From: Rhizobium sp. BT03
Lineage (GTDB): Bacteria; Pseudomonadota; Alphaproteobacteria; Rhizobiales; Rhizobiaceae
DNA: 64,000 nucleotides
Direction of reading: 5' to 3'
Assembly: GCF_030053155.1 (NCBI RefSeq)
Contig: NZ_CP125640.1
Span: 2,108,001-2,172,000 of the forward strand
Positions 7,931 through 17,151 of this stretch are shown in pieces. Below the pieces are notes generated by a model. The model was not told the DNA's origin, made no database searches, and was given only the letters and a program-made list of their open reading frames with translations. The translations under genes were made by a program, and so were the position numbers. The number at the start of each line of letters is the position of its first letter. The stretch's first letter is position 1.

Positions 7931-10387
7931 ATGATCGAGAAGACCGCGCTCAATTCCGGCTGGACGCTCACCTGCAACGATACAGGAAGGCCCGGCCTGC
8001 CGGAAACAATCGCCGCGACGGTGCCGGGCTGCGTGCATCTCGACCTTCTCGCCAACAGGCTGATCCCCGATCCCTATATCGACATCAACGAGATCACCAA
8101 TGACTGGATCGGCAAAACCGACTGGACTTATCGCTGCACATTCGAGGCCGCGCCTGACGACGACAGGGTGCAGGAGCTCGTCTTCGACGGGCTCGATACG
8201 GTCGCGGTGATCGCGCTGAACGGCGAAGAGATCGGCCGCAGCTTCAACATGCACCGCACCTATCGTTTCGATGTTTCCGGGCTGCTGAAGGTGGGGGCCA
8301 ACGACCTCGCGGTCAGCTTCCGCTCCGCCTATGCCTATGGCGCCGAGATGGAGAAGCATTACGGCTACCGTCCCAACAACTATCCGGGACCGGGCAATCT
8401 GATGCGCAAGATGGCCTGCAATTTCGGCTGGGACTGGGGTCCGACGCTGGTGACAGCGGGCCTCTGGAAACCAGTCAGGCTGGAAAGCTGGCGTCGGGCG
8501 CGGCTTGCCGAAACACGGGTGTCGGCCACGCTTGCCGGCGGTGACGGGCTGGTGAAGATCCATGCGAAGGTGGCGCGTCATGGCGACAGGGCGGCGTGCC
8601 GGCTGGTCGCGACGATCGGCGGCGTGACGACGGCGGTGGCGATCGGCGCCGGAGAAGACACCGCCGCCCTCGAGCTTCGCCTGCCCTCGCCTAAACTCTG
8701 GTGGCCGCATCATCTCGGCGCGCAGCCGCTCTATCCCCTGACACTCGAACTGATCGACGATGCCGGCGGCGATCTGCTCGACACCTATCAGCGGGAGCTC
8801 GGTTTCCGTTCGCTGAGGCTCGACACCTCGGCCGATGCGCATGGTTCGGCCTTCACCTTCGTCATCAACGACGTGTCGCTGTTCATCGCCGGCGCGAACT
8901 GGATTCCGGACGATTGTTTCCCCTCGCGGGTGACGGCCGAGCGCTATGCCGCCCGGATCGAGGAGGCGAAGGCCGCCAATATCCACATGCTGCGCGTCTG
9001 GGGCGGAGGCATCTTCGAGCGCGACGAATTCTACGAGGCCTGCGACCGCATGGGCATGCTGGTCTGGCAGGACTTCCTCTTTGCCTGCGCCGCCTATCCG
9101 GAGGAGGAACCGCTTCGAAGCGAAGTCGAGGCCGAGGTGCGCGACAATGTCGTGCGGCTGATGCCGCATGCCTCACTGATCCTCTGGAACGGCAACAACG
9201 AAAATATCTGGGGCTTCGACGAATGGGGCTGGCGGCCGATCATCAAAGCAGGCGAGAGCTGGGGGCTGGGCTATTATCTCGACCTGCTGCCGAGGCTCTG
9301 CGCCGAACTCGACCCAGACCGGCCCTATTATCCCGGCAGCCCCTATTCCGGCTCGATGGAGATCGAGCCCAATGCCGACGCGCATGGCTGCAAACATATC
9401 TGGGACGTGTGGAACGATGTCGGCTACGAGGTCTACCGCAACTATATCCCGCGCTTCTGCTCCGAATTCGGCTGGCAGGCGCCGGCCGCTTGGGCGACGA
9501 TCGAAGAAAGCGTGCATGACGCGCCGCTGACGCCGCAATCGAACGGCGTCTTCCATCACCAGAAGGCGACGCAGGGCAATGACAAGCTGATCCGCGGCCT
9601 CGCCGGCCACCTGCCGGAACCGAAGACGATGGATGACTGGCACTTCGCCACCCAGCTCAACCAGGCCCGCGCCATCCGCTTCGGCATCGAGCACATGCGC
9701 TCGCATCGGGCGATCTGCAAGGGTGCAGTGGTCTGGCAGTTCAACGATTGCTGGCCGGTGACCTCTTGGGCTTCCCTCGATTCGGCCGGGCGCCGCAAGC
9801 CGCTCTGGTATGCACTGAAGGCCGCCTATGATCCCCGCCTGCTGACCATCCAGCCGCGCGGCGACGGGCTTTCGGCTGTGGCGGTCAACGAGAGAACGCT
9901 GTTCTGGCGGGCAAAGATCGCCGGCAAACGCCTGAGGCTCGACGGTACGGTGCTGGCCGAATTCGAATTCTGGCGCCTGCTCTGCGACCGCTTCGAGGCC
10001 AGGGAATTTCCGCTGCCCGAAAATATCGTCAGGCCTGGCTTACCGAAAGACGAGGTTGTTGTCGTCGAGATGCTCGACAGGCGGGCTTTCCATTATTTCG
10101 TCGAGGATATCGAACTCGCTTTGCCGGCGCCGCGGCTGAGCGTCGATGTCGCGGCGATCGAGGGCGGATTTGCGGTTACGGTGACGGCTCAGAACTTCCT
10201 CAAGGATCTCTGCCTGATGACGGACCGGCTGGATCCGGATTCCGTGGTCGATTCGATGCTGGTGACGCTGCTGCCGGGAGAGAGCCATGTGTTTGCGGTA
10301 AGGACGGCGAAGGTGATTCGGGCCGAAGACATCGTCCTCGGCACGGTACTGCGGTCCGCCAATGATCTTGTCGCAGGTCCGCAATAA
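7931..10387 (+). CDS. Glycoside hydrolase family 2 beta-mannosidase
   Basis: An 818-residue enzyme that would release terminal beta-mannose from mannosides. It has the N-terminal sugar-binding sandwich (to about residue 190), an immunoglobulin-like middle domain and the catalytic barrel. The acid/base is Glu424 in WNGNNENIWG and the nucleophile about Glu512 in FCSEFGW; RVWGGG and WQDF also match the family. There is no signal peptide, so it acts in the cytosol. A clean AGGAG precedes the ATG. No sugar transporter lies beside it, so the source of its substrate is unclear. Confidence 0.92.
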   Translation: MIEKTALNSGWTLTCNDTGRPGLPETIAATVPGCVHLDLLANRLIPDPYIDINEITNDWIGKTDWTYRCTFEAAPDDDRVQELVFDGLDTVAVIALNGEEIGRSFNMHRTYRFDVSGLLKVGANDLAVSFRSAYAYGAEMEKHYGYRPNNYPGPGNLMRKMACNFGWDWGPTLVTAGLWKPVRLESWRRARLAETRVSATLAGGDGLVKIHAKVARHGDRAACRLVATIGGVTTAVAIGAGEDTAALELRLPSPKLWWPHHLGAQPLYPLTLELIDDAGGDLLDTYQRELGFRSLRLDTSADAHGSAFTFVINDVSLFIAGANWIPDDCFPSRVTAERYAARIEEAKAANIHMLRVWGGGIFERDEFYEACDRMGMLVWQDFLFACAAYPEEEPLRSEVEAEVRDNVVRLMPHASLILWNGNNENIWGFDEWGWRPIIKAGESWGLGYYLDLLPRLCAELDPDRPYYPGSPYSGSMEIEPNADAHGCKHIWDVWNDVGYEVYRNYIPRFCSEFGWQAPAAWATIEESVHDAPLTPQSNGVFHHQKATQGNDKLIRGLAGHLPEPKTMDDWHFATQLNQARAIRFGIEHMRSHRAICKGAVVWQFNDCWPVTSWASLDSAGRRKPLWYALKAAYDPRLLTIQPRGDGLSAVAVNERTLFWRAKIAGKRLRLDGTVLAEFEFWRLLCDRFEAREFPLPENIVRPGLPKDEVVVVEMLDRRAFHYFVEDIELALPAPRLSVDVAAIEGGFAVTVTAQNFLKDLCLMTDRLDPDSVVDSMLVTLLPGESHVFAVRTAKVIRAEDIVLGTVLRSANDLVAGPQ

Positions 10388-10744
10388 ACGCGGCCGCAAC
10401 GTCTCGACTCCCTCTTCTCCCCTCGGGGAGAAGGTGCCCGTAGGGCGGATGACGGGGCCGAAGACACCGGCCTATCGAAGATAGGAGCCATGCGGACAGC
10501 GGCTGCATCGTGAACGTGATAAAGGTGCTGGAAAACGGCGTTGGCATTGGCGTGCCAGAATGGGTTCTACGTGAGGGGTGCGCCGTGTGGCCCCCTCATC
10601 CGCCTGCCGGCACCTTCTCCCCGAGGGAAGAAGAGGACATGACGTGAGCTCCCAGTTCCTCGCAACCTTTGTAAGATACGGCTACCACGCACCAAAAGGC
10701 CCCGCATCGCACGGGGCCCTTCCAGTTCCGCCTATCGGACGACG
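10388..10744. other. Intergenic region with two partial mosaic repeats
   Basis: About 357 bases without a gene. A partial mosaic repeat (CTTCTCCCCTCGGGGAGAAGG) lies near 10413-10452 and a second fragment near 10592-10628. The end nearest the PRC-barrel gene carries that gene's terminator. Nothing else is recognised. Confidence 0.7.
10694..10721 (-). terminator. Rho-independent terminator of the PRC-barrel gene
   Basis: Read on the minus strand, GGCCCCG and CGGGGCC pair across a 7-base loop and are followed by TTTTGG. It lies about 25 bases past the stop of the PRC-barrel gene. Confidence 0.75.
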
Positions 10745-11137
10745 TTACATCCAGTAGGGCGGCACGCCGTAATAGTCATACACTCGGCGGCCATTATCGT
10801 TGTACCAGGTGTCGTCATCGTCCGCATAGCTCGGGGCGCCTTCGATCTGTTCCTTGGTCAGGTCGATGCGATAGCCGTCCAGCTGGGTGTCGTAGTTCAG
10901 CTTTTCCCAGGGCAGCGGGTAGTGGTCGTGGCCGATGCCCAGGAAGCCGCCGAAGCTCAGCACGGCATAGGCGACGCGGCCGTCGAGCTTGCCGATGATC
11001 AGGCGTTCGATCGAGCCGATATGCCTACCATCGGGGCCATAGACACGGGTGCCTTCGACACGGTCGCTGGCGATCAGCGAGTGGGTATCCTTGGCATTCG
11101 GGTCACGGCTGGTGGCGCCGGTATCCTGATTCAGCAT
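10745..11137 (-). CDS. PRC-barrel domain protein
   Basis: A 130-residue soluble protein with a single PRC-barrel fold around residues 25-85 (VYGPDGRHIGSIERLIIGK...YAVLSFGGFLG). PRC barrels occur in photosynthetic reaction-centre H subunits and in many small stress-linked proteins; the precise job here is unknown. The C-terminus is rich in Tyr and Asp (DDDDTWYNDNGRRVYDYYG). The ATG at 11137 is chosen over an upstream in-frame start because AGGAG sits six bases before it. A GGAAC-N16-CGTT promoter upstream points to general-stress control. Confidence 0.88.
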   Translation of the reverse strand: MLNQDTGATSRDPNAKDTHSLIASDRVEGTRVYGPDGRHIGSIERLIIGKLDGRVAYAVLSFGGFLGIGHDHYPLPWEKLNYDTQLDGYRIDLTKEQIEGAPSYADDDDTWYNDNGRRVYDYYGVPPYWM

Positions 11138-11180
11138 TGTGCATCTCCTTTTGGTTTTCTCGGATTGGGTATGGAAGATC

Positions 11181-11205
11181 AACGTCATGGCGGGTTCAAA
11201 GTTCC
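11181..11205 (-). promoter_or_regulatory. EcfG (RpoE2)-type general stress promoter
   Basis: On the minus strand GGAAC (11205-11201) and CGTT (11184-11181) are separated by exactly 16 bases, matching the alphaproteobacterial EcfG consensus GGAAC-N16/17-CGTT. It lies about 45 bases before the PRC-barrel start codon. Confidence 0.7.
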
Positions 11206-11238
11206 CCATCTCCGGCAGGATTGCGCGACCGGTGAATG

Positions 11239-11266
11239 TTGACGTTTACGTCAAGGTTAGTATAGC
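11239..11266 (+). promoter_or_regulatory. Candidate fadD promoter with palindromic operator
   Basis: TTGACG (11239-11244) and TATAGC (11261-11266) are 16 bases apart. The -35 is the left half of a perfect 16-base inverted repeat, TTGACGTTTACGTCAA (11239-11254). This resembles the boxes assigned to MerR-family LiuR regulators of acyl-CoA metabolism; that assignment is from memory and is inference. Confidence 0.55.
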
Positions 11267-11385
11267 TTCAATTCGGCTTGAACCATTCGAGCAATGGCAT
11301 AAGCTGCCGGACTGGAAGATGGAGGATCTTTCGGTCGATCTGCCGACCGATCGTCGGCGCGGCGGCCGCAAGGGAGAGAGACACG

Positions 11386-13086
11386 ATGAACAGCATTTCC
11401 GTCCATCCGAACGGAGCCAAGCCCGAGAAACCCTGGCTTGCCGCCTATCCGGAGATGGTTCCGGCCGAGCTTCCGCCGCTGGAACATGCCTCGCTGGCGG
11501 AACTGCTCGAAAAATCCTGCGCCCGTTACGCTGACCGGACCGCCTTTTCCAGCATGGGCAAGGCGATGAGCTACCGCGAGCTGGAAAGCCAGACGCGCAA
11601 GGTCGCCGCCTGGCTGCAGAGCATCGGCCTCAAGAAGGGCGACCGCGTCGCGGTGATGATGCCGAACGTGCTGCAGAACCCGGTCGCCACCTACGCCATC
11701 CTGAGAGCCGGTCTCGTTGTCGTCAACGTCAACCCGCTCTATACGCCGCGTGAACTCGAACATCAGCTGCGCGATTCCGGCGCTAAGGCGATCTTCGTCC
11801 TGGAAAATTTTGCCCGCACGGTGGAGCAGGTCCTGAACAAGACCGACCTCAAGCATGTCGTCATCACCTCGCTCGGCGAAATGCTGGGGCTGAAGGGGCT
11901 GATCGTCAATTTCGCCGTGCGCAAGGTGAAGAAGCTCGTTCCCTCCTGGTCGATCCCGCAGCACAAGAGCTTCGGCCAGGTGCTGCGCGAAGGGACGAAA
12001 AAGACGCTGCAGCCGGTGACGCTTGCCGGCAGCGACATCGCCTTCCTGCAATATACCGGCGGCACGACCGGCGTTGCCAAGGGCGCGGTGCTGACGCATG
12101 CCAATCTGCTTGCCAACAAACTGCAGCTGTCGCTCTGGCTGCGGTCGGCCTTCGAGCGCAAGAAACAGCCGGAGGTGCTGAATTTCCTTTGCGCCCTGCC
12201 GCTCTACCACATCTTCGCGCTGACGGTGAATTCGCTGATGGGCATGTCGCTCGGCGCCCGCAATATCCTGATCGCCAATCCGCGCGACATTCCCGGCCTC
12301 GTCAAGGAATTCGGCAAGTCCGATGTCCACATCTTCCCCGGGCTCAACACGCTGTTCAATGCGCTGATGAACAATGCCGATTTCGCCAAGCTCGACTTCT
12401 CCCCGCTGATCATGTCGCTCGGCGGCGGCATGGCCGTGCAGCGCCCGGTCGCCGAACGCTGGCTGAAGATGACGGGCATGGCGATAACCGAGGGCTACGG
12501 CCTTTCCGAAACATCGCCCGTCGCCACCGCCAACCGCTTCGATTCGCCCGAATTCACCGGCTCGATCGGCCTGCCGATGCCTTCCACCGATCTCGATATC
12601 CGCGACGAGGACGGAAAATCGCTGCCGCTCGGCGAGGTCGGCGAGATCTGCATCCGCGGGCCGCAGGTGATGGCCGGCTATTGGCAGAAGCCGGAGGAGA
12701 CGGCGCGGGTGATGACCGACGACGGCTATTTCCGCTCGGGCGACATGGGTTTCATGGACGCACGCGGCTATACCAAGATCGTCGACCGCAAGAAGGATAT
12801 GATCCTGGTGTCCGGCTTCAACGTCTATCCGAACGAGATCGAGGAAGTCGCCGCCATGCATGCCGGCATTCTCGAGGCGGCGGCGATCGGCGTGCCGGAC
12901 GGGCATTCCGGCGAGGCGGTCAAACTCTTCGTCGTCAGGAAGGATCCGAAGCTGACGGAAGCCGAGGTGAAGGCCCATTGCATCGCCAATCTCACCAATT
13001 ACAAGCGCCCGCGCTTCATCGAATTCCGTACCGAACTGCCGAAGTCGCCGGTCGGCAAGATCCTGCGCAAGGATCTGCGCGGCTGA
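11386..13086 (+). CDS. fadD: Long-chain fatty-acid-CoA ligase
   Basis: Activates fatty acids to acyl-CoA with ATP, at the inner face of the membrane, feeding beta-oxidation. The 566-residue sequence has the AMP-binding P-loop YTGGTTGVAKGA near residue 223, the motif GYGLSETSP, then GWFRSGD-like YFRSGDMGFMD and the C-terminal KDMILVSGFNVYPNEIE, with the adenylation lysine region GKILRKDLR. The ATG at 11386 follows AGGGAGAG; in-frame codons upstream to 11278 give no family similarity. It stands alone, with its own promoter. Confidence 0.95.
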   Translation: MNSISVHPNGAKPEKPWLAAYPEMVPAELPPLEHASLAELLEKSCARYADRTAFSSMGKAMSYRELESQTRKVAAWLQSIGLKKGDRVAVMMPNVLQNPVATYAILRAGLVVVNVNPLYTPRELEHQLRDSGAKAIFVLENFARTVEQVLNKTDLKHVVITSLGEMLGLKGLIVNFAVRKVKKLVPSWSIPQHKSFGQVLREGTKKTLQPVTLAGSDIAFLQYTGGTTGVAKGAVLTHANLLANKLQLSLWLRSAFERKKQPEVLNFLCALPLYHIFALTVNSLMGMSLGARNILIANPRDIPGLVKEFGKSDVHIFPGLNTLFNALMNNADFAKLDFSPLIMSLGGGMAVQRPVAERWLKMTGMAITEGYGLSETSPVATANRFDSPEFTGSIGLPMPSTDLDIRDEDGKSLPLGEVGEICIRGPQVMAGYWQKPEETARVMTDDGYFRSGDMGFMDARGYTKIVDRKKDMILVSGFNVYPNEIEEVAAMHAGILEAAAIGVPDGHSGEAVKLFVVRKDPKLTEAEVKAHCIANLTNYKRPRFIEFRTELPKSPVGKILRKDLRG

Positions 13087-13447
13087 ATTTGACGAATTCA
13101 AAGTGTTATAGCCTCCTTCGTCTTTCAGACGTGCGGCGCCCTGTAATGAAATCAGCAGCCATCCGCTTCCTGCAGATGGCTCAGGCTGCGGGCAAACCAT
13201 AAAACCCGCGACGTCATCCTCGGCCTTGTGCCGAGGATCTCGCCGGCCCCCATTAAGCCTCTGAAAATAAACGTTTTCCTGTCAAGCAATGATTGTGCTC
13301 AGATGCTCGGCACAAGGCCGAGCATGACGGAGGAGACTTTTTTCCCGCAGGTGGCTTTTTTCATATTAGAGGGGCGGCTGAACTTGATTTGGCCCCGATA
13401 AAGCGAATAGTTTCCGCAACCCTTTCCGCCTCCAAAGGAGCCTCCCC
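13087..13447. other. fadD-pgi intergenic region with a long inverted repeat
   Basis: About 360 bases. It holds the inverted repeat described separately (13212-13329), then an AT-richer stretch (about 13335-13370) before pgi that probably contains its promoter. No gene is recognised. Confidence 0.6.
13212..13329. repeat. Long inverted repeat, CGTCATCCTCGGCCTTGTGC type
   Basis: The 29-base arm 13212-13240 and the arm 13301-13329 are inverted copies differing at two positions, with about 60 bases between. Each arm also contains its own small palindrome (CTCGGC...GCCGAG). It resembles dispersed rhizobial palindromic repeats and could fold into a large hairpin downstream of fadD. Confidence 0.85.
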
Positions 13448-15073
13448 ATGAACGCCATCGTCGAACAGCTGAAAAGCACTGCCGCCGCCACCAAGGCGAC
13501 CGATCTCCGTGCGGCCTTCGCCGCCGATGCGCAGCGCTTCTCGCGTTTTTCCGTTTCGCTTGACGATCTGCTGATGGATTTTTCCAAGACGGCGGTGAAT
13601 GACGACATCCTCAAGCTGCTGGTCAAGCTCGCCGAAGACGGCGGCGTCGAGAAGAAGCGCGAGGAGATGTTCTCCGGCAAGGCAATCAATTTCACCGAGG
13701 ATCGCGCCGTCCTGCACACCGCCCTGCGCAACCGCTCCAACACGCCGGTCCTGGTCGACGGCAAGGACGTGATGCCCGATGTCAATGCGGTGCTCGCCGC
13801 CATGGGCAAGTTCGCCGACGACGTCCGCTCCGGCGCGCTGAAGGGTGCCACCGGCAAGGCGATCACCGATGTCGTCAATATCGGCATCGGCGGCTCGGAT
13901 CTCGGTCCTGTCATGGCGACGCTGGCGCTTGCCCCCTTCCATGACGGTCCGCGTGCGCATTTCGTTTCCAATATCGACGGCGCCCATATCGCCGATATCC
14001 TGAAGCTGGTGCAGCCGGAGACGACGCTGTTCATCGTCGCCTCGAAGACCTTCACCACCGTGGAGACGATGACCAATGCGCAGACGGCGCGCAAATTCAT
14101 CGCCAAGGCGCTCGGTGAAGCGGCCGTGCAGCATCACTTCGCCGCCGTCTCGACGGCGCTCGACAAGGTTGCCGCCTTCGGCATCGACAGCGCCCGCGTC
14201 TTCGGCTTCTGGGACTGGGTCGGCGGCCGCTACTCGATCTGGTCGGCGATCGGCCTGCCGCTGATGATCGCCGTCGGCCCGGAGAGTTTCGGCAAGTTCC
14301 TCGATGGCGCCCATGCCGTCGACAACCACTTCCGTCAGGCGCCGATTACCGAGAACCTGCCGATGCTGCTCGGCCTGATCGGCTTCTACCATCGCAATGT
14401 GCTGGGCTATCCCACCCGCGCCATCCTGCCCTACGACCAGCGCCTGTCGCGCTTCCCGGCCTATCTGCAGCAGCTCGACATGGAATCGAACGGCAAGGGT
14501 GTGACCATCGACGGCACGCCGGTCGAAGGCAATTCCGGCCCGGTCGTCTGGGGCGAGCCCGGCACCAACGGCCAGCACGCCTTCTACCAGCTGATCCACC
14601 AGGGCACGAGCATCATCCCGGCCGAGTTCATGATCGCCGCCAATGCCTTCGAGCCGGAGCTGCGCCATCAGCACCAGTTGCTGATCTCCAATGTGCTCGC
14701 CCAGTCGGAAGCGCTGATGAAGGGCCGCACCTTCGCGGAAGCCAAGAAGCAGCTGACCGACAAGGGCATGGACGACAAGAAGGCCGAATTCATCGCCCCG
14801 CACCGCGTCTTCACCGGCAACCGCCCGTCGATCACCTTCGTCTACGACAAGCTCACCCCTTACGCGCTCGGCCGCCTCATCGCGCTTTACGAGCACCGCG
14901 TCTTCGTCGAAGGCGTGCTCTTCCGCATCAACTCCTTCGACCAGTGGGGCGTCGAGCTCGGCAAGGAACTGGCGACGGGCCTGCTGCCGGTTGTCGAAGG
15001 CAAGGAGAGCGCGGCAGGCCATGATTCCTCGACGCAAGGGCTGGTCGCGGCGCTGTCGAAGCTGGCGAAGTAA
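13448..15073 (+). CDS. pgi: Glucose-6-phosphate isomerase
   Basis: Interconverts glucose 6-phosphate and fructose 6-phosphate in the cytosol. The 541-residue protein carries the family signatures [45 protein letters not shown] and the C-terminal GVELGKELA. Length matches bacterial Pgi. The start ATG is preceded by AAGGAG six bases upstream. Its neighbours otsA and frk also act on hexose phosphates and sugars, although each has its own spacing. Confidence 0.97.
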   Translation: MNAIVEQLKSTAAATKATDLRAAFAADAQRFSRFSVSLDDLLMDFSKTAVNDDILKLLVKLAEDGGVEKKREEMFSGKAINFTEDRAVLHTALRNRSNTPVLVDGKDVMPDVNAVLAAMGKFADDVRSGALKGATGKAITDVVNIGIGGSDLGPVMATLALAPFHDGPRAHFVSNIDGAHIADILKLVQPETTLFIVASKTFTTVETMTNAQTARKFIAKALGEAAVQHHFAAVSTALDKVAAFGIDSARVFGFWDWVGGRYSIWSAIGLPLMIAVGPESFGKFLDGAHAVDNHFRQAPITENLPMLLGLIGFYHRNVLGYPTRAILPYDQRLSRFPAYLQQLDMESNGKGVTIDGTPVEGNSGPVVWGEPGTNGQHAFYQLIHQGTSIIPAEFMIAANAFEPELRHQHQLLISNVLAQSEALMKGRTFAEAKKQLTDKGMDDKKAEFIAPHRVFTGNRPSITFVYDKLTPYALGRLIALYEHRVFVEGVLFRINSFDQWGVELGKELATGLLPVVEGKESAAGHDSSTQGLVAALSKLAK

Positions 15074-15616
15074 GCGCTCGATATTGCCCCTCACCCTAAC
15101 CCTCTCCCCGTTCTGACGGGGAGAGGGGACGTGCCATGCGAGAGGTGAGTGGGGAACGGAGAGGTTGCGGCATTGTCCCTTCGCCCCGTTTACGGGGAGA
15201 AGGTGGCGGCAGCCGGATGAGGGGCGAAGCGCGCTCCGGCCTTACAAACCAAGCTCATGCACCAGAGCGGATTGGCGCCAACATGGTCATTGCGGCCCGC
15301 AAATGATGAACTGAAAGCGGCCGGCCTGGGTGTATTCCTGGCGATAGGCCCTGCGGCACGAACCGGATTGAACGTTCTTCTAATAGAAAATTTTAGAAAG
15401 AATTCTTTCAATCTGATGGAATCGCCCTAGATTTAAGCAAATTCTGTGCGGAAATTCTCCGTTGTCCCCGTTGGCATCTGCACCGGCCCGCTCGCGTCCG
15501 GGTCGGCTCTGTCGATGTCGGCGCCTTCACCGTATGGTCCCTGCCCAAGTTCAGGAGATGCCTCAAGACGCTCGTCACACAGCGTTTTCATGTCCCATCT
15601 TCACAAAAGGAACCCC
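15074..15616. other. pgi-otsA intergenic region
   Basis: About 540 bases. The first part is a mosaic repeat (15087-15224). An AT-rich tract at about 15370-15440 is the most likely place for the otsA promoter. The otsA frame stays open back to 15446 but shows no family similarity there. Confidence 0.6.
15087..15224. repeat. Rhizobial intergenic mosaic repeat, inverted full copy
   Basis: Starts GCCCCTCACCCTAACCCT and ends GGCGGATGAGGGG-like, the reverse orientation of the copy after the first gene. Both palindromic modules are present (CTCTCCCCGTT/ACGGGGAGAG and TTCGCCCCGTT/ACGGGGAGAA). Confidence 0.9.
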
Positions 15617-17008
15617 ATGAGCCGTCTTATCGTCGTTTCCAATCGCGTTCCCGTGCCGAGCAAAGATGGCGGTGCGGCGGCCGGCGGCCTCGCCGTCGCG
15701 CTGCAGGCAGCCCTGCAGGAGCGCGGCGGCATCTGGATGGGATGGTCGGGAGAGTCGAGCGGCGACAGGGAACCCGGCGCGCTGTCGCTGCAGCAGAGGG
15801 GCAACATCACCTATGCCCTGACCGATCTCACCGACACCGACGTCGAGGAATATTATCGCGGCTTTGCAAACCGCGTTCTCTGGCCGATCTGCCACTACCG
15901 CCTGGATCTCGCCGAATATGGCCGCAAGGAAATGGCCGGCTATTTCCGCGTCAACCGTTTCTTTGCGCACCGGCTGGCGCCGCTGATCGAGCCTGATGAT
16001 ATTATCTGGGTTCACGATTACCACCTCATTCCGCTCGCCGCCGAACTGCGGCAGATGGGGCTGAAGAACCGGATCGGCTTCTTTCTGCACATTCCCTGGC
16101 CGCCGGCCGACATTCTCGTCACCATGCCGGTGCACGAAGAGATCATGCGTGGGCTCTCGCATTACGATCTCGTCGGCTTCCAGACGGACTATGATCTCCA
16201 GAACTTCGCCGGCTATCTCAGACGGGAGGGCATCGGCGACGACCTCGGCAATGGATTGTTCGATTCGCACGGGCGGATCTTCAAGGCCGGCGCCTATCCG
16301 ATCGGCATCGAGACCGCAGCGTTTGCCGCATTCGCCGAAAGAGCGGCAGACAACGTGATGGTCCAGAAGACCCGGCGCAGCATCGAAGGCCGTGACATGA
16401 TCATCGGCGTCGATCGCCTCGATTATTCGAAGGGCATCATTCAGCGGCTGGAAGCGTTCGAGCGCTTCATCACCGGCAATCCGGCCTACCAGAACAAGGT
16501 GACGTTTCTGCAGGTCACGCCGAAATCGCGATCGGAAGTGCCCGAATACGAGCAGATGCAGAAGATGGTCGCCGAACAGGCCGGCCGCGTCAACGGCGCC
16601 ATCGGCACGGTCGACTGGGTGCCGATCCGCTACGTCAACCGATCGATCAGCCGCAACGTGCTCGCCGGGCTTTTTCGGCTGGCGACGATCGGGCTGGTCA
16701 CGCCGTTGCGCGACGGCATGAACCTCGTCGCCAAGGAATATGTCGCCGCCCAGGATCCGGATCGCCCTGGTGTCTTGGTGCTATCGCGTTTCGCCGGCGC
16801 CGCACGCGAGCTGAAGGGCGCGCTGCTGGTCAACCCCTACGATGTCGAAGGTACCGCCAATGCGATTGCGCGGGGGCTCGCCATGTCGCTTGAGGAGCGC
16901 CGCGACCGCTGGAGCATGATGATGGAACATCTGCTCTCGCACGACGTCTCGCTCTGGTGCGAAAATTTCCTGCGGGACCTCGTGGCTGGTCCCGAACTTC
17001 GGCCGTAG
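15617..17008 (+). CDS. otsA: Trehalose-6-phosphate synthase (UDP/ADP/GDP-glucose dependent)
   Basis: Joins a nucleotide-activated glucose to glucose 6-phosphate, giving trehalose 6-phosphate, a step in osmoprotectant and desiccation-protectant synthesis. The 463-residue GT20 protein has SRLIVVSNRVPVP at the N-terminus, WVHDYHL near residue 132, FLHIPWPP, GVDRLDYSKGI near residue 265, and TPLRDGMNLVAKEYVA. The ATG at 15617 follows AAAGGA; it gives the standard family N-terminus, unlike the longer open frame. No otsB phosphatase gene is next to it. Confidence 0.95.
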   Translation: MSRLIVVSNRVPVPSKDGGAAAGGLAVALQAALQERGGIWMGWSGESSGDREPGALSLQQRGNITYALTDLTDTDVEEYYRGFANRVLWPICHYRLDLAEYGRKEMAGYFRVNRFFAHRLAPLIEPDDIIWVHDYHLIPLAAELRQMGLKNRIGFFLHIPWPPADILVTMPVHEEIMRGLSHYDLVGFQTDYDLQNFAGYLRREGIGDDLGNGLFDSHGRIFKAGAYPIGIETAAFAAFAERAADNVMVQKTRRSIEGRDMIIGVDRLDYSKGIIQRLEAFERFITGNPAYQNKVTFLQVTPKSRSEVPEYEQMQKMVAEQAGRVNGAIGTVDWVPIRYVNRSISRNVLAGLFRLATIGLVTPLRDGMNLVAKEYVAAQDPDRPGVLVLSRFAGAARELKGALLVNPYDVEGTANAIARGLAMSLEERRDRWSMMMEHLLSHDVSLWCENFLRDLVAGPELRP

Positions 17009-17012
17009 CGTG

Positions 17013-17113
17013 GGTCCCCTTCTCCCCGCGGGGGAGAAGAGGGAACCTAGACGTCGCGGCATTCCTCCTTCGCCCCGCAAGCGGGGAGAAGGTGCCGGCA
17101 GGCGGATGAGGGG
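17013..17113. repeat. Rhizobial intergenic mosaic repeat, diverged copy
   Basis: CCTTCTCCCCGCGGGGGAGAAG at the left and CTTCGCCCCGCAAGCGGGGAG at the right, ending GCAGGCGGATGAGGGG. It lies between the convergent ends of otsA and frk. Confidence 0.85.
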
Positions 17114-17151
17114 CCTGGAGCTCACGGCCGGGGCCGACGCTGGCCTATTCC

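Noticed and set aside
11257-13200. Long minus-strand open frame opposite fadD
   Set aside because: Antisense to fadD with no family signature or start signal.
13361-15094. 577-codon minus-strand open frame opposite pgi
   Set aside because: Antisense to a fully conserved pgi; composition typical of a GC-driven shadow.
15446-15616. Longer otsA start
   Set aside because: The extension has no conserved residues and the internal ATG at 15617 has a good ribosome site and the standard family N-terminus.
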